This document shows, piece after piece, positions 35,146-47,300 of a stretch of DNA of 64,000 nt. This stretch comes from Favolaschia claudopus (taxonomy: Eukaryota; Basidiomycota; Agaricomycetes; Agaricales; Mycenaceae): NCBI GenBank assembly GCA_037176885.1, contig JAWWNJ010000144.1:372001-436000 (forward strand). The letters are read 5' to 3'. The notes under the pieces are model-generated. The model did no database searches. It was not told where the DNA came from and worked only from the letters and a program-made list of their open reading frames with translations. Both the position numbers and the translations under genes were made by a program. Positions within the stretch are counted from its first letter, which is position 1; each line of letters begins with the position of its first letter.

Positions 35146-37542
35146 ATGGCTTCGCCTGCAACACCAGTGTCATCGTCGGACTTGGATTCGCTTCTCTCTC
35201 CCGGCCCTGAGCCCGAGCACCAGTCCTTTCGTTTATCCACTAGAGACTCGGTCGCGACGGACTCTGAATTCAACGATGTTGCTCTCGACGAATTCTCTCC
35301 AGTCGCGCTCACATTCGGAATGAACCCAGAGGAGCCCCCCGAGCAGGACGACGTTCCTCCTACAAGATCCAGAAGCACTTCGGACGCTTCCGTCGTTCCC
35401 ATCAACGCAGACACGTCCGCTGTAGGTTACACCTCACTTCACCGCTTTTGAAAAAATTCGAGCAATAGGCGCCTCAGCCTTCACACAAGAAATCTGCGTC
35501 GACTGCCACCATCAAATCTGTCCATAACCTGCCCTTCATTATCACCCGCATAGAAACACAGAAACCTGACCCCGACACTCGGCCGAATCGCACCAGTCTT
35601 GACGGTCAGCAGAAGCTTCAAGAGGAATTTGCCAGGAAGCAGAGTCAAGACGACGAGGAGAACGTCGTAATAGACTGGGGTGCGCTTGCTGACTGAATAA
35701 ATTATTGCATGCATCTGATACTCAAGTGTTCTGCTAGACTTTTGGGGGGCTGTAATATCTGGTGCGGTTGCTCGAATATCGTGGTTGTCGTATTGAATCT
35801 TTCTGGGGTTCAGACTATCAACAATATGCATCCGAGCACCCTGAGCAATTGGCTCGGGCAATTGCAAAAGGCATACCCAGCACATTGCGTGGCGAGTCTT
35901 CTGTACTTTTGGTGACAACTTCAGATCTAAATCGTTGGCAGGCATGATGTGGCAACTAATGTATCTCAACTCCACTTTTTTCTACCCGTGGCTCTGTCTG
36001 TGATTTACTCGTTGTGTAGGGCTGCCTCGAAAGACCCAGAATTAGAAAGCACGTATTTAAAACTGCTCAAAGAGAGCAGTTCGCACGAAAAGGCAATCAC
36101 CAGGGACCTGGGAAGGACATTCCCGCATCACGACTTTTTCACGGATGGGCAAGGGATTGGGCAGGAAAATCTCTTCAATGTCTTGAAAGCCTATTCAATA
36201 TACGACGAAGCCGTCGGATATTGTCAGGGCCTTCCGTTTGTTGTAGCTATACTTTTGCTCAATGTAGGTCTTGATTGCTCTTTCTTGCCAGCAATTCCTG
36301 ACAGTTGGCAAGATGCCCGACGAAGAGGCTTTCAGTCTTTTGGTACGGTTGATGCAAGTGTACGATTTACGCGGACATTTCTTGCCCGAGATGCCGAAGC
36401 TGCAGCTGCGTTTGGTGGGCCTTTGAATTCTTTCCATACTGTTGCTCATGCGATATGTCCGTGCTCAGTTTCAGGTATGTTGCTCCATGAAACTCATGCA
36501 CCGCCCACCCCGCCAACACGCCGCAGTTTGACCGTTTAGTGGAAGAGATGCTGCCCGTCCTTCATGTCCACTTCCTTCGTGAGGGTATCAAATCCACCAT
36601 GTTTTGCTCTCAGTGGTTCTTGACTATGTTCAGCTATCGGTACGTGTAGTGCACTTTCTCGCTGCCCATAATTCACTTCCTGCTGATACAGTTTTCCGCT
36701 GGACATTGTATTCCGAATATACGACAATTGCCTAGGTGAATATTCATCTATACTTTCTATTCTGGCTATGCCTGATAAATCACCAGCTAGTGGGATTGAG
36801 GCCATGTTCGGATTTGGCGTTCAGCTGCTGATGAAGAACGAGGATCTCTTGTTAGCTCTTAAATTCGATCAGATCCTGGCGTTTTTGAACAATCAGCTAT
36901 TTGATCGTTATAAGGTTAGGGAAGGAAACGTTCTCACTGGGTTTTCAACGCTGATTGAGACTATAGGTTGAAACAGCAGGAGATGGCGATGCCGGCGGAG
37001 AGGATAAACCGCAGTACCTAGTCGACCAATTCGTCCAGGATGCCGTTTCCCTGCGTATCACGCCGTTCATGTTGGACGCGTATGCGCGGGAGTATGAAGA
37101 TCTCGTGGTGCGTTTGTTCGTTGAGTGCGAGAAGGCTGAGCCAACAGAAACTTGCAATACAGCGGGAAACGAACAAACACGCCATGGAAGTTGACGAGCT
37201 GCGGAACAGCAATCGGGTTCTATCGGCGTCTGTAAAGTCTATGGAGAAGAGTTTGGCTCAGCTCAATGACGAGCATGTGCATGTGCTGGTGCGTTGAACA
37301 ATGGCTGGTCTTCGCTCGATACTTAATTGATTTCAGAACGAATTGGTCAAGTCGCGACTCCGGAACGAGGAACTGGAGGGAGAACTCGTTCGGTATAAGC
37401 TTCTGTAAGTGGTTCTCGCGTTCGATGCACCAGCTTGAATCTTATCGGCCACAGATACGCGGAAGCCATGCACGAAAACCAGGATGCCCAATCTTCACAA
37501 CGCATATCTTTTAGTGGGTTCTTCCGGAAGAGTACCGGGTAG
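35146..37542 (+). CDS. TBC-domain Rab GTPase-activating protein (Gyp5/Evi5-like)
   Basis: Stimulates GTP hydrolysis by a Rab GTPase in membrane traffic. A disordered N-terminus of about 120 residues (SSSDLDSLLSPGPEPEH) leads to a linker and the TBC entry ASEHPEQLARAIAKGIPSTL. The catalytic arginine finger is in AITRDLGRTFPHHDFF near 36100, and the glutamine finger in GYCQGLPFVVAILLLN near 36220. Later TBC blocks are CSQWFLTMFSYRFPLDIVFR and SGIEAMFGFGVQLLMKNE. A C-terminal coiled coil (KLAIQRETNKHAMEVDEL onward) ends SGFFRKSTG, TAG 37540-37542. The order TBC then coil fits Gyp5/Evi5. About eleven introns. Both fingers are intact, so activity is expected. The Rab partner is not predictable. 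Confidence 0.9.
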
Positions 37543-37676
37543 TTTTAGAAACATTTTCGACACTGTATTTCTAGTGCACTTGTGTTTTTTGTCTTGCTTT
37601 CGTATATTGTCGTGCACCGTAAGGGCATGATGTCACTCACACATGCGACGGAGATTCCGATCAAAATCCAATTTGA

Positions 37677-40331
37677 ATGCAAACTTTTCGTTCGACGATC
37701 CTCTTGTCGACAATTCGCCCAGGGTGTCGCCCACGTCCAAGCCTACGACCTCACACCCCATTGCTCGGCGCGTCAAGATGGAATTCCACCTCGCATCCAT
37801 CACAACGACGTCGGAGCAATCCGTGGGTTATATATCCAGCAATACTTCTTGTTACATGCGGGACGGCCTGGTTCGCCTACAAACCAATACGACATACTGT
37901 TCTTGCGGGAGTACGATGCTATCGCGTTGTAGGTTAGACGCTGCGTTTCTACTCAGATTTGGGTTGAACGTTTGCGTTTGTAATTAGAATCGGCTTGTTT
38001 GGGTGTTATTGACTATAAAACGACCTTTTCTCGGCTGGAGAAGCAAAAAGACACATTGGGCGAGGATGAGCGGTTGAGGTGCGCGTTGTTCGCGATGTTC
38101 TATGCGTTTCATTGACTATATATTTCTCCGATAGAGCCATTTCGGAGTGTCACACGCGTTCAGGTATCCACTTTCGCTTTCCGCGATGAAGTTCTTCTCC
38201 TAAACGGCTCGTTCTTTTACGCAGCGCGTCGCGTGCTGAAATCTCTACTCGCGAATGGCGGAATTTTTATAAAGGTTTGCTGGGCATGTTATGCATTCGC
38301 GGTCCGGTCTCAAAATTGTTGTTCAGCTCGGTCAGCATCTGGGTTCAATATTGGTGTTACCGAGGGAATGGACGTCGACTATGCAGGTGCGATTCCAGTC
38401 GTTTCAACGAAGTCCACAATAACGAGGCGTTCGCAGCCATTGCAAGATAAATGCGAGCCTACGCCTTACAAGGACGTAGAAGCCTTGTTTCGCTCTGATA
38501 TGGGGTCACCAGTCGCAGAATTGTTCGGTAAGTGTCGTTCATAGACCTGGCTGCCTTCCCTTTATTTATTCATAACGTGAACAGACGAGTTTGATCCTGT
38601 GCCTATCGGAGTGGCTTCACTAGCTCAGGTTTGGCGCAGACAGTCATTTTCTCCAGCTGACCGACTCGTCTACTCAGGTTCATTCTGGGAGGGACCGAAA
38701 GACTGGACGGAGAGTAGCTGTCAAGGTGAGCATATTCATGCACATGCATCTCCTCGCCTATATGGAAGAATGATCATATGCATTCTAGATTCAACATCCT
38801 CATCTGGCCGAGTTTTGCGATATAGATATGGCTGTGGTCGAGTCGTCGCTAGGTTGGCGAGGTCACCGTTCTACGTGTTGAATGTTGAACAGTGTTAGGT
38901 TGGATTAAGTACTGGTTCCCCGAGTTTGAGTTCACTTGGCTCGCTGAAGAGATGCGAACTAATTTGCCTCTCGGTATCGCTTAAACCTTTGAAAGTGATT
39001 CAATGCTCACCATACTATACTCAGAGATGAATTTTTGTCATGAAGCTGCCAATGCTGAGAAGACGCGGCAGGATTTTCGAGACGTCAGGGGAACGACGCT
39101 GTACATTCCCGAGGTGCTTTCCGCGACGAAACGAGTTTTAGTCATGGAGTTTATCGAGGGTGGCCGTGTTGATGACCTGGTATACCTCGCAAAAGCGAAT
39201 ATCAACCGCAACCAAGTCGCTTTGGAAATTGCGGCCATTTTCAACCAGATGGTTCTACTCAATGGGTGGTTTCATGCCGTTGAGTTTTGTGTTAATCCTT
39301 TTGCGCCTGACTCTCAATTGGACGATTTAGGATCCTCACCCTGGTGCGACCCTACGATCCGCTCTGCGAATCTACCTGACACTTCCATCCTTCTCCGCCA
39401 GGTAACTTGCTGATTCGTTCATCCCCCAACACCTCCAGGTCACCTTATAATTTCGAAATCGTCCTCTTGGACCATGGTCAATACTTCGATCTCGATCCAG
39501 AGCTTCGCATCAATTATTCGAAGCTGTGGCTTTCCCTTATTTCTTCTGCATCACCGTCCACTCGTATAGACCGGCGGAAGTATGCCCAGCTTGTGGGTAA
39601 TATTGGGCCTGAGTTGGTTCGTTCGACTTTTCAACTTCTGTCAGCGCTTTTTTGATGGAAAACCCAGTACCCAGTTTTCGAAGCTGCTCTCACGGGTCGT
39701 GCTAGTATGGAGCCATCCGTTTCCTCCCAGTCTGAAACGTTCCAACGCGGTTCTGGGTTGATGGATTTTACCCCCCAATCTGAGGCTGAGAAGGAAGCCA
39801 TCAGGAATGCGGTCACTCAAGACGGAGTGCTTATGTCGGTTTTGGATATACTAAGACGCGTTCCGAGAAGAGTTTTGATGATATTGAAGTTGTAAGTTCT
39901 GGCGTGGTGGTTTTCTTTTTTCATTCCAGTAATGTAAATTACAGAAACGATCTGACACGGAGTCTCGACCATGCATTGATGACCACGCACTCGAATGTAC
40001 GCGTATTTCTGGTGTCAGCAAAATACTGTGCCACCGCTGTCTGGTATGACGATCGCAAGCGGTTGATCAGTCAGATGCATGATCGGGGATTCTTGACCTG
40101 GGGCATTCTGGTGCAGTATTTTCGGTCTTGGTGGTAATAGCAGAACCCTTTGATTTGTGGGACACAAGCTGATCACAGCATAGGACTTTTCAAACAACAT
40201 ATATGAAGATGGCGGTTTTCGAGCAGATCTTGGATATACAGTCGTTCACAGTGAAAAGCAAAGCATGGATCCGAGGATTAGCTGCCCAAGGGCTGCATGG
40301 CGCCCATGATGCTGCAGCAGGGCTTTCATAA
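37677..40331 (+). CDS. Mitochondrial ABC1/ADCK (UbiB) atypical kinase, Mcp2-like
   Basis: An ABC1/UbiB-family protein, in layout closest to ADCK1/Mcp2, involved in mitochondrial lipid homeostasis. The N-terminus MQTFRSTILLSTIRPGCRPR is Arg/Ser-rich and fits a mitochondrial presequence. A helix NPWVIYPAILLVTCGTAWFA follows. The family KxGQ motif reads GIFIKLGQHLGSI across an intron near 38280-38325. VASLAQVHSGR follows, then VAVKLQHPHL with the ATP lysine. VLVMEFIEG, DPHPGNLL and the metal site LLDHGQYFDL come next. The C-terminus runs through RVFLVSAKYCATAVW to TAA 40329-40331. About ten introns; the ATG at 37677 overlaps longer frames in other registers that I treat as shadows. Confident in family, moderate on subgroup. 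Confidence 0.87.
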
Positions 40332-40400
40332 CAGTACAGTAGTTCAGATAATCAATGGAGATGGGAATAGAATATTATATACACTTGAGCTTCTGGCCGT

Positions 40401-41146
40401 TTATTTTTCGATGTCGGCGACGGCGGTGTCGATTTCCTTCGTGAACTGTTTGAGTTCTTGCCACTAGGATTGACGTTGTGAGACACCGTGCGCGCACAGT
40501 AAAAGCTGTAATAGTCATAAATACCTGTTCTGGCGTGAGGCTGTTTATTACGCGAGTGAGAGAGGCGCCAATGAGATGATGATTCTGGCATACCTGACGC
40601 CTTTCTTTCCCGGTTTGACGTCCCCACTCGTCTGAATGGATCCGTCGTCCTTCAGACACAGAAAGACGCGGCAATAAATTCACTACACACCTTGTCCACA
40701 TAGAATTCCCGAATGTCTATCAGAGTGTTTCCTTTGAAATTTTTGACGGTTACGCGTTTGTTCTTGCCCAGGTCGAAGACCGTTTCGTCCGAGTCTTCTG
40801 TTTTGGTCTTTGCCTTTGCCTTGGTTTTGGTGCCAGAGTCCTGCAGACAAGGTGAGAAAGTCTGTCGCGTGAGGAGACGCGTCGGTTTGCGTACAGCGGT
40901 GGCCTTCTTGGACTTGGAGGACTTCTTAGCCGCTGGGGGAGGGCTCTCTGCTTCTGAACCAGACTCTTCGACGCGCTCTTCAGCCGATTCGTCTTCCGAC
41001 TCCACTCTAGTTTTCTAAGTTGAACGCGTCGCAGGTGAGAATGCTGGTGTTACGCGTATTTGTCGAGGACGTGCCTTGGATGGTTTAGAGCGAGGTTTCT
41101 TGGAAACTTGATCGCCGTCGTCTGTGGTTTTGCGCTTGACTGGCAT
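40401..41146 (-). CDS. SUB1: Transcriptional coactivator Sub1/PC4
   Basis: A single-strand-DNA-binding coactivator of Pol II. A basic N-terminus MPVKRKTTDDGDQVSKKPRS acts as a likely nuclear signal, followed by an acidic Ser/Glu region (ESEDESAEERVEESGS). The PC4 fold starts FDLGKNKRVTVKNFKGNTLI and IREFYVDK, then across introns DGSIQTSGDVKPGKKGVSLT and PEQWQELKQF. TAA at 40401-40403. Four introns are inferred, one placed so that QIR joins KTRVESEDE and avoids an in-frame stop. It starts 179 bp from the divergent HECT ligase gene. Confident. Confidence 0.92.
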
Positions 41147-41236
41147 AGTGAGTTGGGGAGAAATACAACGCGACGCGTCTAAATTGAATGATGGGAGTGA
41201 CTCGGAGCTGATTCGTGAACCGAAGCGCCAGTGGGT

Positions 41237-41242
41237 CACGTG
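41237..41242. promoter_or_regulatory. CACGTG E-box between SUB1 and the HECT ligase gene
   Basis: CACGTG within GTCACGTGGG lies about midway in the 179-bp head-to-head interval. It could bind bHLH or Cbf1-like factors acting on both genes. A single occurrence could be chance. Confidence 0.35.
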
Positions 41243-41325
41243 GGCACTGACGCCTCTCTCTTCATCGGTCTTTTTGCTTTGGGTTGTCTTGTGCGGTCGA
41301 CGTTCCTCTCGACTCTGTCGCGGGA

Positions 41326-44300
41326 ATGAAGATCCTCCACAAATCAAAGCGAGCAGTGGCTCCGGTGCGTGGACTATTTTATTTTATTTCACCCTTCCAG
41401 CTGGCTGACGTTGGTGGATCTAGCCTTCACAGGTCGCAGAGCTCATCACTCGCCTCGTAGACACCCCAAACGACGACCTCTCCCGCGTCCTTTCAGAAAT
41501 TGACACTTGGAAATGGCCCAGGTCCGACCTCAATGCCTGGATCAAAGTTCTCAACAAGTTCGACGCCATTCTGGAGGAAGTAGTTCGCGACTATGAGGTG
41601 GACAAACTCCAAGTCAACGTGTTCACCCCCGCCACAAAGGCTACCATTTGCGCAATTCTCAGATTCGAGCGATTGCTGTTGGAAAACTCAACCAACAGAA
41701 AGATGTTCCATTCATACGACGTGCGTCTGCGCGCATTACCTGTTCCTTTCGCATCGCATTGACTTAATTTTCTGCAGCGGCTTAACAGCCTTCTTTTCAC
41801 ACCAGACCTCGATGTTCTCATCCTCGCATTGAACTTGCTGCTCCGTCCCTCACAGCAATACTCTGCTCAACCTTCCGTCTCACATGCGTTGAACATCTCG
41901 ACTCCTCGTTTGCAGTCGCTTGCCAAGCGTTGGCCCCATTTGCGCGAATACGGAGTCAGCCTCGTCGACCTCGCCAGCCCCTCGGGTGTTGCCACAATTG
42001 ATGCCCTCCCGTCTGATGCTCGTGAAGTCCATTTCAGCTTTTATAGAACGGATGACGGGCGTCGGAACGACCAAGATGCCAAGATGGACACGGACACCGA
42101 GCCGTCTCAAAGCTCTCCCCGCAAAGGCTCTGCAGCCCCTACGACTACTGTCTCGAGTGCCGTCAGCATCCACATCGAGAATGCTGTTCTCCAATCCAAA
42201 TCCGACGTCGATATTTTGGCGGATATCGTCGAGAAATACTCGGTGCCAGAAGCCGAGAAGTTTGAGCTCATGTGTCGCATCCGCGCCGCCATCGTGTTGA
42301 AGCATGGCAATGAGACCGAGAGAGAGAAACTAGTCGTCGTTCGTCTACTGGCCATCGGCATTTTCGGCCACACCCACACAGAGGCTCAAGCGACAACCTC
42401 ACTCTTTCTCTACGAACCCGACCTGATCAATCATGTTGCCGAGCTGCTTCAGACGGACAAGAGTATCCCGGTATCGGTGCAAACCGCCGCGATCGCTGCT
42501 CTCGATGCCCTTGCCCACTATCGTAATCGGATTCAAGAAGTATTGACAGCAGTCAATGCGGGCGTCAACCATGGACTCTTGATGGCCTTAATCCGTAAAA
42601 CAGTCGCGGATGTCGCGAATGCGGAGTCTACTTTGCCTCACTCTTTTGCAGAGGCCCTTTTGTCATTTGTGACCTTCATCGCGTCGCACGCGTCAGGGGG
42701 CAATATGGTGGTCGGTGCAGGTCTCATCCCCTTGTTAATACAAGTCATCGAGAACAAGCTTTCCCATCGCTTGCCGCTGGTGTCGAAAACTATGCAATTG
42801 GTGGATAATGTGCTCTATAGTTTTACGAACGCCTTCCAGCTGTTCTGTACCTCCCGCGGTGTCGACGTTCTTGTTGAAAGAATTGAGGTATTCCAACCTT
42901 GTCACTCTAGCTCCTCGCGCTTGCTAACCCTTCCAATAAGTATGAAATTGACACGGACTTGAAGGAGTATGGCCACGAGCAGCGGTCTCGCGAAATATAT
43001 GGGGCGCATGGTCAGTTTCATTGGTATTAGTACTATGCTATGGTACTAAGTCCTGTAGGCGATTTGCCGGTCGCTCGCGCCGCTATCTTGAAGCACGTCC
43101 TGCGGTCTATGCATAGAATGATGCAGTCTTCAGGTACCGCAGAGGGCCTCCGTGGTCTCGTTGACTCCACAATCCTCCATTCTATCAAAAAGATCATTCA
43201 ACACAGAGGTCTCTTTGGTCCGACGGTTGTCCCTCTCGGTTTGTTTTTTTCTTGAAGTAGCTCATTCTATCTGACGTTGCTTTCAAGCCATCAATATCAT
43301 GGCCACTTTCATCCATAACGAGCCAACGTCCTTGGCCATCATTCAAGAGGTCGGCTTACCTGAGGCATTCTACGATGCCATCGAAGTCGGTCTTGAACCC
43401 GCCATCGAGGTATGAGTTTCATCGCCGTTACGGTGTCAAGCAATCATTCATATCTGAACAGGTCATCCAAGCTATTCCCAACGCTATAGGCGCGTTGTGT
43501 CTCAACGACGTTGGAGCCGCTCAACTTGCATCCCACCCGAGCGTTATTCCCGCCATCTTTTCTATCTTCACCTCAGAGCGTCATCTCAAGGTTCTCCTTG
43601 ATAAAGAAAACGCCGTTCTTATAGGAACTACCATCGACGAACTCGTTCGGCACCATCCTTCACTGAAGGCTCCGGTCTTTGAGGCCATTAAAGCAACTCT
43701 GAGCAAGATTGAGAACCTCGGCAGCGCATATGTGGTTCCCGCAGAGTTGCAGCAATGGTATAGATTGGTTGGCGTTGCGCCCCGCACAAGCGCCGAAGAA
43801 GTTGATATGGCCATGGAGGATGTGTCGGACGATCCTCCGGCGGCACTGGTAGATAATGATGACTCAGGTGTTACAAGCGCGGAAGATACTCCTCCCAAAC
43901 ACGACAACAATATAGTATCGTTCATCGACATACTTCTGCGTGTAAGGATTCCTTTCTTTCTTGTCTTTCTTCCCCAGCTGAAATGGCTACCAGTTTCTGG
44001 AAGGTCTCTTTCAGCATACTCCCCATTGCAAGGATTTTATCACTGCTGCCGATGGACTCGCACGGCTCGGAAGACTCACCAGTCTACCCTGCATACCATA
44101 CGACTTTGCCAACAGTGTTGCTTCCGATTCCATTGTGCAAGTCATGCGTACGATGTCTGAAGTCACTACGGCGGACACCCTTGCACATCTTTCGAAGCTG
44201 GTGAATGAATCTCTGGAAGCCACCAAGTCCTTTTGGGAATCGTTCGAAGAGAACTCCAAACTTCTTTCCCTCGTTGATATCACAGGCATGACTTGTGTTC

Positions 44301-47300
44301 TCCAGTGTTGAGAGTTAGTGTGACTGACGCTCGCTATACAGCGGAGAAAGAGGCCGAAGCCAACGCTGTGTTCCGCAACCTGGTCACTCTACACATCCGT
44401 ATCACCCTACTGTCTGATGTGTTTGCAACTGCCGGCTTCGCTCATGGACGTGCCGCTATAGGGCTTCTTCAAACCTTCATGGGAAGCACTACTCCCGAAG
44501 TTGTGAAAAGCCTCGGCGCTCTACATCGCGCCGCCATCTGGGAAAATATCGTTCTCAAAGCTGGCTTAATAGCGAAAGGAATCGATGTCGCTGCCACACC
44601 AACTTCGTCACCCCTTGACGCGTCGCCAGAGCCAGTCATCATTCCGTTGCCAGATGGTGATGGCGCCGCCCTTCCCAATGCAAATGGTGTAGAATCGGAA
44701 GCCTCTCCAGACCCTGCCCCCATCTCACAGCAATCAAAGGACGACCCTCTCCAACAGAATGCCACTGCTTTGAAGCACTTGACACATGGATTGCCGAGTT
44801 CTCTTGCCCCTTTCTTTCAAGGTGAGTTTTTATTGTGGTGCCAACCGACTTATCTTAAACGAAGCCAGCAATGGTCAAGATGTTCCACGCCAGGCGTAAC
44901 CCGGATGCTGCGCAGAAGAAGCAAATCACTGACTCTTCCTCTGTCATTGCTGAGATTCTTGTTCAACACCTCAACGTGCCAGATTTCAGTTAGTTGCTCT
45001 TTTATGCGAGAATTTTTCAAAACCTCACAACTTGACACAGATGACAAGGCCTCGGTGTTTGCGTATCACACAATCATGTTGGGATTGCTGACGATCCTCC
45101 TCATCGACGGTAGGATTTGTCATTTTTTACATTTGATCAAGACTTATCTCGTCTTCAGAGCGCCCCACGAGTAACACCCTGCACACGGTGCAGGTCTCTG
45201 CTCTCTATGAAGCCGGGGGTTTGGATTCTACCTTCGCCGTCTGCCAAAAGTTTATGAATACGATCGAAGTCGTAATGCAACTACGTACTGAGATTCGTTC
45301 GGAGGAGCAGAAACAGGAGCTGGTGCACGCATACGGTGGACTCAAAGTGGCGTTGCATCTCATTCACCCTCTCATTTCTTCAAAACCGCTGTTTGAGTCT
45401 GGTCAGACGTTACTACTTGTCACGCGGGATAAAAAGGACACAGATGCTGGGTACTTCGAACCTCACAACTTCCTTGTCAAGCTCCGTCTCGCTGCGTTGC
45501 CGGTGTTGCGTGCTCTTTGGGAAGCCCCTTGGCTAATATCGGCGCCTCTCAGCGTCAGCAGGTCAATCGTGCAAACCGTTCTGGAGCTCACGAATGGTGA
45601 AGGTGAGGAAGTCAAGAACGATGCCTCCGTTGATGCTATTCCGGGTATCCCGCGACCTCTCGGTGCGGACGAAGGGCGTATCAGGCAGCTTACTGACATG
45701 GGCTTCCCCCGGTCGGCCGCGGAACGTGCATTGGCTCGTACTCAGAACAACCTCAGTGCTGCCACCGAAATTCTATTGTCGCATCCATTCCCTCTTCCTC
45801 CTGACCCTGTTCCTGGGGCGGAGGCAGCCGAACCTGCCACTCCCGCCGCTGATGCCGATGCTGCTGATGCCGATTCAACGGCCCCTGAAGAACCGATTAT
45901 TGTTGATGACGAAGCGGCGGCTGCGCCCGAGGTCGTTGCACCAGAGCCTCAGGGAAAGAGCACCCAGCAGTGGCAGTCAGAACTGGATGAAGCTCGAGAG
46001 CCCCTTCGAGCGGGGATCAGTCGCCAAGCGTTGCTGCTCGTGGATGAGCATCTCTCTCTCATATTCCACCTCCATGTTGCCTTCATTCGCCCCGCCAATG
46101 CTCACCAGCAGCAAGCGGTGAGAAATCTCGTCGACGACATCAAAGATTTCTCGCCCTTCGCGTACGATGTGCAGGAGCAGCCTCTCGCTAATAGATGCAG
46201 ACTGCTTGCCTTGGTTTTGTGTGAAACCCCATCGTCTCTTAGCCCCGAGCTTAGGGCCTCTCTGATGGACAGCTTGCTCGCTCTGTTACTCTCGAATCCG
46301 GTCAGTATCGACCCGGAGCGTCCGTCCATTCCCCGATGGCTTGCTGCGCATCTACTCGTCACCGAGGCTTTGTTCACCCTTGCAGATGAACCGCGTGCAA
46401 TTACCTTACCGAAGGAAGACGAGCCCATCGTTGCGGAAAGCATCCCCACCGGTCCCCTTCTCTCTGAGGCCCGAACCATCGTGTTCGACTTCTGTCTCCG
46501 CCTTCTAGCGGTTCCTGATCTGCCCAACGACGAGCTCTTGTCGACACTTCGGCTATTCGTTCTTCTTACCAGAGACCACGAGTCAGCATCCCAGTTCGTG
46601 AAAAGGGATGGCTTATCTATGCTCTTCCGGCGATTGAAGGCTTCCGCTGTGCCTGGCAGTTCATCATACATCGCGACTATCCTACGGCATGTCGTTGAAG
46701 ATGAGAAAACTGTGCAGAACATCATGAAGCAGGCAATCAAGCGTTACTTCTCGCAGCCGCGCACTAATGTCGTTGAAGCTGCGACATTTGTTCGGAACTG
46801 CAGCGCAATGGCGCTCCGCGACTCTCGCACTTTCATCGATGTGACGGAGTCGCTTTGTCAACTCGTCTCTCCATTCTCTCCCTCACAACATCTCAAGCTC
46901 AAGGATCTGGCTACCGAGAACCCGACTGCCGAAACCGCGCCGGAGGCTACTGTCGAAATGCAGGTGGATCACGCAACAATCTTGACGGCTGTCGGTTCCG
47001 ACTCGCTTGAAGCCGTCGTCCATTTCCTTATTGCCGAGCTGATGCGATCATCTAAGCCGGAACCAGCAACTGCCGACAATGTTGCCGACGTTGCCGAACC
47101 TGCCTCGGCCGGTGCCGCGACTGCCGAAGCCGCCAACAAGGATCGGTACCAGTACTCCTGCTTCCTCATGCAGTGTCTGACCGAGTTGCTTTTCTCGTAT
47201 GACTCTTGCAAGCTCGCGTTCTTATCTTATTCTCCGAAGAAGAAGTCGCAAGCCTCTTCCAAGGATATCTCCGGCAAATTCCGGTCGGCAACACTCCACT

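Noticed and set aside
46102..46740. Long antisense open frame (212 codons) inside the HECT ligase gene
   Set aside because: It is the complement of well-conserved TOM1 coding sequence, Ser/Arg-rich with no family features; a codon-bias shadow.
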